The position numbers and the translations under genes were made by a program. Positions 56,021 through 64,000 of a stretch of 64,000 nt of DNA are shown piece after piece; positions within the stretch are counted from its first letter, which is position 1, and each line of letters begins with the position of its first letter. The stretch is from Przewalskia tangutica (lineage: Eukaryota > Streptophyta > Magnoliopsida > Solanales > Solanaceae), in the NCBI GenBank assembly GCA_029844215.1, contig CM056724.1:85331093-85395092 (forward strand). The letters are read 5' to 3'. The notes below the pieces were generated by a model. The model made no database searches, had not been told where the DNA came from, and saw nothing but the letters and a program-made list of their open reading frames with translations.

Positions 56021-57388
56021 AACATACCTCGCGACGATTATCGACAATTAGCAAAATGTTCCAAAGTACTATAACCCTGCTAGCCTTTTCCACCCTTCAA
56101 GTAGAATACGCTACTCGTAGTACTTCAACCTATAAAGGCCACAAAACGTCTATCAACCTCTAGATCTCTTCGTAGAACAATTCAAAGCACAAGGTCATTA
56201 TTCTACGTAAAAATTCGGCAGACCTCCTCCCCATAACCACATAAATCTCCTCTCTATCAAGGCCTCGCTACCAAGCCAACAACTCGAGGGTTACACGTCT
56301 AACCTGACGTGTACAACATCGCCCCACAATAATACTACAAGTCTATCAGAATACATACCCAATGTAAATACAGTTCAATTATTATCAATATTCATTCTAT
56401 ATATAGTATACTCAACTATACATTACTACAACATGTAATTTCCAATTACAATAGGGGGATAAAGATCATTACCTCGATAAGCCCAAAATTATCCAAGTTT
56501 TATAAGTCGATCCTGAGCAACGTTTAGCTCCAATTCCTAACGCTCCAACCCGCCTAAGAAACCCTTAGAAGTTTCTAAACAACTTCTCTTAACACTTCAT
56601 CTAAGCTTATGAAGATTTTTCTAGGGTTTTATTTTGCGACTAAGGAATAAAGTAGTATTTTCGGGCTCTTAGTATAAAGATAACTATGGAATACTACAAG
56701 GGATTTTTGGCTAAGGTATATGGGATTATAACAATACTTGAAGAAATTCTTTCACAAGAGGGGGGGTGTTGGACGAGAACCACAAAGGGAGGGAGGGCGA
56801 ATTTTTGACTAGGAAAAATATTTCAAGTGAGGTATGAATAAAGTCTTGCAACAAGGGGGGTATTTATAGAGAAATCAATGGCTAGGATCAAAGCAAGTGT
56901 ATGGTGAGGATTTGGTCCATGTGGTAGTGGAGTCTTCCAACCAAGTGTCCACCACAACAATGAGACATGTGTCCACCATTAAAATGGGACAAGTGGCTCG
57001 CCACTTGTCCACCAAAACGCCCAAACACTCATTCACCAACCATTCGCCAACATGGCCACATGGGTGACACGTGTCACCCCCTACTCGCCCAAAATATCTC
57101 ATCTTCCAAAATATCCGTAATGCCGAAAATTCAAAATAAAGTGGGCCCTACAAAACAGAATTCTCCCGTGGCCCCACGTGACCAATTTCGAAATAAAATT
57201 CCATAATTCTCAAATATTCTAAAAGTCCGAATACCAAATCGGGAATCCAATTCCCATTAACGAACCTTTTCTTCACAAAATCCGAAACTTTTCCGTCGAA
57301 AAAATCACATCTTTCTTCCTTTCCAATTTTAATGTCGATTCTCGCACGCACGCCCTCATATAGATACCACGGAACTACGGGTGTAACA
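56021..57388 (-). mobile_element. E5 left (3') LTR, truncated
   Basis: It enters at CATACCTCGCGACGATTATC, about 1.9 kb into the LTR as judged from the right copy, and ends ACGGGTGTAACA. About 1.9 kb of the LTR is lost at the E4 junction. Confidence 0.85.
56861..56868 (-). promoter_or_regulatory. LTR TATA box, E5 left LTR
   Basis: TATAAATA on -, 520 bp into the LTR. Confidence 0.65.
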
Positions 57389-58340
57389 TACTCCCCTTAG
57401 AAACATTCGTCCAATGTTCCTTCTAAGTCTCAAAACATACACGCTACCGTATAGTCTTCACTACTATACTTACAAAACCACTTATGCCACACCCGCCATA
57501 ATATAACACATGCGCAAAACTCCAATCCAAGCCAACGAGGAATCACCTCTAACATCACAAAAGCTTTCACCTATGGTCTAAAGGATACTCCTTCAGATCT
57601 TCACTTCACAACAAAATGATCTCTTTATTCTGTTAACACACGCTCACTCCTTTCCATACTCGTCATACCCTTCTCAGACACCGAACTCTCTCTAGTACAC
57701 GTACCATACCCACCATCGCCTGGCTTCAAAACTCGAGTCACTACCTCCAAACTTGGTCATTTTACTAGCCTCAAATTCCTTTAAGGCCCTTCCCGGCCTT
57801 CACGATCTGATTCTGGTCGAACGCATCCACGAACTCGTACAAAGGTTACCTAAACTTGGGCCTTGCACCCTAGTGATCCTACCACCTGGCGGGACCACCT
57901 CGAACTGACCCCACCTCATTCCGGGCTGCGGGTTAACCCGCGATCTGGCCTCAACCCGACCCGCTATCGCGCCAAACTCTCTCGTTCCCCGATCCGGAAC
58001 AATCTTACTAATTCACGTCATGAAAGCTACCACTTTATCTTAAACTACCCATGGAATTATCACACAAAACTCCACGTATACTATGCACTCCGACAAAGAT
58101 CAATCATAAAATCATCCACTCATGACGGCCTTGCATCCAAGGTCCCAACTGTTATAAATTCTATGTCTCACCATTTTCTCGTCCCCAGACTTACCCTTTT
58201 CAACTACCCATGTTTTCTAATCCACACCTAACACAATGTTATCCGCACATAGCACTCCACATGTATCTACCATAACGACCTAAACAAGTCTCTTAAGGGC
58301 TGAAGATATCTCTGTAACTACTTCCTCACTTTCCCTTTGT
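57389..58340 (-). pseudogene. E5 3' interior: polypurine remnant, short tail and spacer
   Basis: A degenerate polypurine tract (57389-57398) is followed by sequence shared with the end of the E4 interior (CATCACAAAAGCTTTCACC). Next comes the spacer with GAACGCATCCACGAACTCGTAC and GCGGGTTAACCCGCGATC. Most of the integrase-tail remnant is deleted. The 122-codon plus frame is antisense and not a gene. Confidence 0.55.
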
Positions 58341-59777
58341 CGCTCTAATCAAATCCTCGTCACTGGGCGATAACTACTGAAGGTGATGAACCACCCATCG
58401 ATCCCGGGCGTCGAGTCGTAACATCTGCGCCACCTCTAGTGGACAATTTTCGCAAATGGCCCTTCCGCCGCAAGCATAACAAGATATCAAGTAGTACGAC
58501 ACTCCCATAAGAACACCTACCACAACGCCATACCGAGTGGGTGGCCTCCTGCCAATGACCTTCCTCTCCGAACCACCAATCCAAGAATCGACTGTAGGCT
58601 AAGTCATCCCACATGTATCCTCCTACTAGGACATTCTCTCCTCACATGTCCTCGACGGCCGTTGGTAAACAAGCATTAGTAAAAGACGACATTTCCGGAT
58701 GACGTCTACCACATAGTGAACACCGAGGGAAATCAACTGGCCGCTAGAACCTATGTAAATCGCGGAACTAAAACCCCGGAGTTCTCACCAACTCCTAAAT
58801 ACCCGAACGCCCCAAGTCCGCGGAGGACCACTCAGATCGGGCGGAGGCGCATAACCATCTGCCGAGAAGGTCCGCCTCGAAAGTTACCAAAGGACCTCAT
58901 TGCTCGCCCTCTTCGCTGATTCGTTAATCCGCCGATCTCTACGTTCCTCGCCTCACGCGCATAAGCTCAGACGCGGCAATGTCCATGCTCGATCAAGAGC
59001 TACTCTTGTACAACCCTTTACTAGATAATCGTCAAGTCCTATGACATATCGGTGCACTCTATCCTCCATGTCTGCCACTAAAGCGGGGACATAACGAGCC
59101 AATGAGTCAAACTCGACATCAGATTTCAACCGCCCGCCTGCTTCGCCTCAACATCATAAATCTATCTCGCCGAGCTCTCTCATCTGCGAGGGCAAGAAGA
59201 GTGTAAGAAATGCATCTGAGAACTCGTCCCAACCACCGAGGCGCATGCTCTCGGGACGCTCCTATGAATCAAACCGGGCCGATCGCAGATCACGCACCGA
59301 TGTGAACCTAATACCACCGACTCTGTCTCTGAGGCCTCGATCACTCTCATGATCCGCTACAACTGTCGTATAAACTCCTGAGGATCATCCTCAGTCCTCG
59401 ACCCATAGAACTCTGGTGGACTGCAACTCCAAAAAGTCCCGAAGTTTCAAACCGTCGGCTCTGGGGTGTATTACCGGTACCACTGGGCCCCCGTCTATCC
59501 TCATGCCTCGCTACAAGCCGAACTAGTAACTGGGCCATCTCCTCGTAACCATATCCTATGTTCCTGGCCGTGGGACTAGAGAATCAGGTATCGTGGTCTC
59601 TGTAGCTACTGCTGCTGCTCTAAACTCTTATGGGGCTAGCGGCGTCGCAGAACTCCCCGAATGAAGCATCACCTCAGGTGATGACTGGGCCTGTGCCCTC
59701 ACACTCTTCTGTGTTCCACTAGCAGCTCCCGCTGCTGCCCTGCCCCTCTGGGCCCTGGTTGCCTTGCGCAGAGGCAT
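58341..59777 (-). pseudogene. gag with capsid core, E5, frameshifted
   Basis: The start ATGCCTCTGCGCAAGG is at 59777. Conserved pieces on - are GGACTGCAACTCC-region CSPPEFYGS-like sequence near 59400-59440, FIRQL and RIMRVI equivalents near 59340-59380, and an SLARY equivalent near 59090. Zinc-knuckle sequences lie near 58440-58540 and 58640-58720. Unlike E2 and E4 the core is present. Frequent frame changes preclude a protein. The 84- and 63-codon frames are fragments of it. Confidence 0.7.
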
Positions 59778-59886
59778 AACTAGCACAAACGAATACGCCA
59801 GAGGGAGTCCAACTTATAACACAGCTCTAAGGCACGATCTCAGAGTGAGAAGAATGGAAACCAATCCTAAATATCCTGCAGCCTCC

Positions 59887-59922
59887 TAATTATAGGTGTG
59901 GTGCACAACACGCCGATAAGCA
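59887..59922 (-). other. Leader hairpin with GTGCAC loop, E5 (decayed stem)
   Basis: TAATTATAGGTGTG and CACGCCGATAAGCA flank GTGCACAA, with a few mismatches. Loop and spacing (45 nt to the primer site) are unchanged. Confidence 0.6.
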
Positions 59923-59967
59923 AGACTCTACTAGATACGGTCTGTAGACACTTTCCGAGGATTAACT

Positions 59968-59979
59968 GCTCTGATACCA
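59968..59979 (-). other. Primer-binding site, E5
   Basis: GCTCTGATACCA on +, a perfect initiator-Met complement. Confidence 0.94.
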
Positions 59980-60617
59980 CTTTTGTCACGACTCACCTGC
60001 CCGCGATCGTTCCTTACCCTGCACACTAGTGATACAACATCGAGAAATTCAAATGGAAATAAAAACTCATAAAAGATAAACAGTGAAATAAGAAACAAAG
60101 CAACCAAAACAGTTACCTTCAGATATATAAATAAAAACTTGAACAAGCATATCCTTTACAAACCCCGCCACAACAAGATTACAGATCTCTAAGAATGTTT
60201 ATAATAACTATGACGGACAGTGGCCCCGCCATACCCCGAATGTACAAGTACCTACAATCTCGTGGAATCATACTAAAAGATAAGCCTCCGAGAAACGGAG
60301 CTTCCCAAAACGCTGAATCGTGATCCATGAGCGAGGATTAACAATCGGTGTACCTACTGCGGATGAACGCAGCCAAGGAGGTCGATAACAGTACCAAGTA
60401 TGTGAAATCGAAAATACAAGAAATGAAATCATAATAGTCTATATAAAATAGAGACATATATGATAACCAAACTACGATACACAATATGTAGCAAATATGT
60501 CAAGTCGTGACTCACGCCATAAAGTCATCACTCAAATATAACCCGAATTTAACTCAAGACAACGGACGCATGCCCCAAGATCTTACCTCGGTATAAGCAT
60601 GGCCATGGAACCATCCT

Positions 60618-60980
60618 AATGGAAGCATACTCGTGGCCACCCATCGTGTCAGTATGTCCAAAGGAAATAACAAGATAACAATCATAATGGAAGCATACTC
60701 GTGGGCCACCCATCGTGTCAGTATGTCCAAAGCAAATAACAAGATAACACTTAATGGAAGCATACCCGCCACCCATCGTGTCGGTATGTCCAAAAGGAAA
60801 TAACAAGATAACAATCATAATGGAAGCATACCGTGGCCACCCATCGTGTCGTGATGTCCAAAGCAAATAACAAGATAACACTTAATGGAAGCATATCCGT
60901 GGCCACCCATCGTGTCAAGATGTCCAAAAGGATCGATATAGTGGAAGCATACCCGGCCACCCATCGTCGGTATGTCCATC
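60618..60980 (-). repeat. Six-copy, 65-68-bp minisatellite in the E5 LTR
   Basis: Units start AATGGAAGCATA (or GTGGAAGCATA) at 60618, 60686, 60753, 60819, 60884 and 60940, each with CACCCATCGTGTC and TATGTCCAAA; the first five also carry AATAACAAGATAAC. Two variants (ACAATCATAATGG and ACACTTAATGG) alternate, suggesting a higher-order two-unit repeat. Confidence 0.9.
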
Positions 60981-62693
60981 AATCAACCGGATAGCCGGTC
61001 CTCCAACGAGACGCCAGAGCACGTAAATACAACACTTGCACAACAAAGGCTATCACCACAAGCATAGGCAAGTTCAACATACTCATAGACTTTCATTTTA
61101 TTACAACAAATCCGATTTTAACCCCAAGGTACTACGATTTTAACTCTTTAAAAGATCCATTTCTTTCACAAAAAGTCACACGATACCCGTAGTATCAAAA
61201 TAGAGTAACTATCTTTTTAAGTAAACCAAAACAATTTTCATATCTTCTTTTCGAATAAACCAACTTAAGACAAAATCATGACTTCCTTTTAAACCATTTT
61301 AAGACAAAACCATGTCTTTCTTTAAAACCAAAACACTTTAATTTCCTCAAGTCTCTTTTCTTTTAGAAAACAAGTTCCTTACTTTGGAATTTAAGAAAAA
61401 TCAATACTTGTTATTAATGATCTTATTAAAGCAACCATGATCTAGGAAATATAATACAATTTTGTCTTATCTTAGCTTCTATGCAGATGGAGGTTTCTAC
61501 TGGTTTTAATATAATTAATTATTTGTCAATACATTTTCCTTTATTAACGATGCAGTGGTTTGTTCGATACTTATTCTCATTTCCGAAATCAATATAACTT
61601 ATTCCTTTTCAAAACCCAATTACCCATTTCTCATAAATGCGGTTTCACAACTTTTTAACAAAAACCAAGTCCTTAATATTTCACATCAAGTCATTTATAA
61701 GTCAAGTCTCTTATCTTTTAAAACCATGCATCATTTTTTTACCTACATAAAGTTGTTATAACAAACTTCCCATAAAGCCGTTATAACACTTTATGTTTTA
61801 AACCAACCAAATTCGTTTAGCACACGTACGTCTACCGTACTACATAGTTCACAACAATCATGCTAGAAAAGATAGGAAGAGGTTCACATACCTCGCGACG
61901 ATTATCGACAATTAGCAAAATGCTCCAAAGTACTATAACCTCGCTAGCCTTTTCCACCCTTCAAGTAGAATACGCTACTCGTAGTACTTCAACCTATAAA
62001 GGCCACAAAACGCCTATCAACCTCTAGATCTCTTCAGAGAACAATTCAAAGCACAAGGTCATTATTCTACGAAAAATTCGCAGACCTCCTCCCCGTAACC
62101 ACATAAATCTCCTCCTCTATCAAGGCCCGCTACCAAGCCAACAACTCCAAGGGGTTACACGCCTAACCTGACGTACAACATCGCCCCACAATAATACTAC
62201 AAGTCTCATCAGAATACACAATGTAAATACAGTTCAATTATTATCAATATTCATTCTATATATAGTATACTCAACTATACATTACTACAACATGTAATTT
62301 CCAATTACAATAGGGGGATAAAGATCGTTACCTCGATAAGCCCAAAATTATCCAAGTTTTATAAGTCGATCCTGAGCAACGTTTAGCTCCAATTCCTTAT
62401 GCTCCAACCCGCTCCAAGCAACCCTTAGAAGTTTCTAAACAACTTCTCTTAACACTTCATCTAAGCTTATGAAGATTTTTCTAGGGTTTTATTTTGCGAC
62501 TAAGGAATAAAGTAGTATTTTCGGGCTCTTAGTATAAAGATAACTTTGGAATACTACAAGGGATTTTTGGCTAAGGTATATGGGATTATAACAATACTTG
62601 AAGAAATTCTTTCACAAAAAGGGGGGGGGTGTTGGACGAGAACCACAAAGGGAGTTCAAGTGAGGGATGAATAAAGTCTTGCAACAAGGGGGG

Positions 62694-62701
62694 TATTTAT
62701 A
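62694..62701 (-). promoter_or_regulatory. LTR TATA box, E5 5' LTR
   Basis: TATAAATA on -. E8 inserted about 160 bp upstream of it in the element direction, separating this promoter from its U3. Confidence 0.65.
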
Positions 62702-63259
62702 GAGAAATCAATGGCTAGGATCAAAGCAAGTGTATGGTGAGGATTTGGTCCATGTGGGAGTGGAGTCTTCCAACCAAGTGTCCACCACAACAATGAGACA
62801 TGTGTCCACCACAAAAGCCACTTGTCCACCAAAACGTCCAAACACTTGTCCACCAACCATTCTGTTATACCCCGTATTTCCAGAGTATGTACGTGAGGGC
62901 GTACGTACAAAAGTTTTTAGCCTTAAGTAGGCATAAGGGTCGAAATTTGTGCACAACTAGCAAAAAGAATCGTTTTCCGACGAAACGTTTTCCAAACTTT
63001 GCGAAGGGAAAAATACGGATATGTCATTTATTATTTTTGCGGATTTTTCCGAGAGATAAAATATTTTGGACCAACGAGAGGGTGACACTTGTCACCCTCA
63101 AGTGGATGGCAAATTGAGGCTCTTGGCATGTTTTTTGTGCCTTTCTTTTGGTCAAGGGTTAGGTAGGATATTTTGTGTAGTAGATGGATAAGGACACATG
63201 GATAAATCCTCACCCTACACTTGCACACCACTTGTCTTGATCTTGGCCATTGGTTGGCC

Positions 63260-63267
63260 TATAAATA
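63260..63267 (+). promoter_or_regulatory. LTR TATA box, E8
   Basis: TATAAATA, 397 bp into the LTR, followed by CCCCTC. Confidence 0.7.
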
Positions 63268-63810
63268 CCCCTCTAATGCAAGACATTTCTTCATCCACAC
63301 TTGTAAAAATCCAAGGCAAAAATCCTCTCCTCCCTCTCTTAAACCTCTCGCCCAAATCACCCTCCTCGAGAGCCCTCACGAGAAGTACCCCACCCCCCCC
63401 ACCTTGAAGCTCTCGTAAAATACCCCTCCTCCCTTGGTAGAAAAATACTTCTCCAAGTATTGTTATTATTTCAAAATACCTTGGCCCATATACCTTATAG
63501 TATTCCAAGGTTACCCCTATACTAAAAGCCCAGAAATACTACTATACTTCCCTTCAGTCACAAAACGAAACCCTAAGGAAATCTTCATAGATGGTTGAAG
63601 TATTTGAGTAAGTTGGTTAGAACTTCTAAGGGTTGTTTGGAGCGGGTTGAGCGCACGGAGTAGGAGCTAAACCTTGCTCAGATCGACTTTAAAATTGGAT
63701 AAATTTGGGCTTTTAGATGTAAAATAATCTTGCCCCCCTATTGTAATTGGAAATTACATGTTGTAGTAATATATAGTTGAAGTATACTATATATAGAATG
63801 ATTATTGAAA

Positions 63811-63950
63811 AGAATTGAACTGTAATTACATAGAAGGATATTAAAGAAGAGAATTGAACTGTAATTACATAGAAGGATATTAAAGAAGAGAATTGGACTG
63901 TAATTACACTGTATAGAAGGATGTTAAAAGTAATTGAACTGTATTTACAT
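63811..63950 (+). repeat. 39-bp tandem repeat in the E8 LTR
   Basis: Units start AGAATTGAACTG at 63811 and 63850 and AGAATTGGACTG at 63889, with a partial TAATTGAACTG unit at 63931. Each contains TAATTACATAGAAGGATATTA. Sister LTRs have a single or interrupted version. Confidence 0.88.
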
Positions 63951-64000
63951 AGATCAGTATTCTGAGACTTGTGTAGTATTATTGTGAAGTAGAATTGTAC

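Larger units (their letters stand above)
56021..62862 (-). mobile_element. E5: minus-strand element, left LTR truncated
   Basis: Left LTR 56021-57388 (its + strand start is missing), interior 57389-59983 and right LTR 59984-62862 (cut by E8). The two LTRs are almost identical over 56021-57050 against 61886-62862. It retains a gag with its capsid core, so it is a different derivative from E2, E4 and E7. Pol is absent except for spacer and short tail sequence. Confidence 0.87.
59984..62862 (-). mobile_element. E5 right (5') LTR, interrupted by E8
   Basis: It starts TGTCACGACTCACC; the terminal hairpin region is badly altered (CTGCCCGCGATCGTTCC). It runs 2879 bp until CCAACCATTC, where E8 begins; the left LTR continues there with GCCAACATGGCC. 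The long frames at 60549-60960 are repeat by-products. Confidence 0.87.
62863..64000 (+). mobile_element. E8: start of a + strand LTR
   Basis: TGTTATACCCCGTATTTCC opens an LTR closely related to that of E4. It carries the TATA box, C runs, the GGGCTTTTAGATGTAA block (AGGTAA in sisters) and a tandem repeat, and runs off the window. CATTC or similar would be its left target copy. Whether it is solo or part of a full element cannot be seen. Confidence 0.85.

Noticed and set aside
49423..57388. E3 and E5 as one element split by E4
   Set aside because: The E5 right LTR differs clearly from 49423-50064 (for example its first 120 bp and the repeat type), and the LTR position jumps from about 640 to about 1900. 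A deletion joining different elements fits better.
60618..60980. CRISPR-like array
   Set aside because: Units are contiguous 65-68-bp tandem repeats with no unique spacers, no cas genes are present, and the setting is a plant LTR.
1..64000. A host gene, defence system or other new multi-gene system
   Set aside because: All convincing coding similarity is to Ty3/gypsy gag-pol. No other conserved protein, intron-exon gene model or RNA gene was seen on either strand.

Overview
The window reads as repeat-rich plant nuclear DNA, most likely from a eudicot with a large genome. The species cannot be fixed from the sequence. I found no host gene, no tRNA or rRNA gene and no bacterial-style operon. 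Essentially every base can be assigned to long-terminal-repeat (LTR) retrotransposons of the Ty3/gypsy superfamily. They share one layout: LTRs of 2.4-3.9 kb starting TGTTAYACCCCG and ending GGGTCGTGACA, a primer-binding site matching initiator-Met tRNA (TGGTATCAGAGC), a leader of about 160-180 nt, and a gag gene starting MPPRKATRAQ.

Labels used below: L1 and L2 are + strand LTR ends at 1-3092. E0 is a + element at 3225-9166, with a related LTR (E0b) inserted into its RNase H remnant at 9167. E1 is a - element at 9787-48343 that splits E0b. E2 (-, 12064-31650) sits in the left LTR of E1. E6 (-, 16758-26522) sits in the interior of E2. E7 (+, 38283-47712) sits in the right LTR of E1. E3 (-, 49423-50064) is an LTR piece interrupted by E4 (+, 50065-56020). 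E4 is fused at a deletion junction to E5 (-, 56021-62862), whose right LTR is cut by E8 (+, 62863 to the window edge). Four insertions are proven by paired 5-bp target-site duplications: E1 GGTTC, E2 TGTAC, E6 GATCG and E7 CCCTT. This gives a nest up to six layers deep (older minus LTR > E0 > E0b > E1 > E2 > E6).

Only E6 carries a recognisable gag-protease-RT-RNase H-integrase set, and it is broken by frameshifts. Its RT active site reads FIND instead of F/Y-x-DD. E1 is a gag-only element. E2, E4 and E7 share one gag-core deletion, a non-coding spacer and an integrase C-terminal remnant, so they look like copies of one non-autonomous lineage that needed enzymes from an E6-like partner. All LTR/leader ends stay conserved: a TATA box about 400 bp into most LTRs, two hairpins ending the LTR, the tRNA site, and 43-45 nt later a hairpin with the palindromic loop TTGTGCAC. 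That hairpin resembles a retroviral dimer-initiation site and is the most interesting structure in the window.

A technical caution applies throughout. Pairs of LTRs that should be near identical differ repeatedly by loss or scrambling at CAG/CTG (CHG) sites. This looks more like base-calling error in methylated DNA than biological decay, so some frameshifts may not be real.
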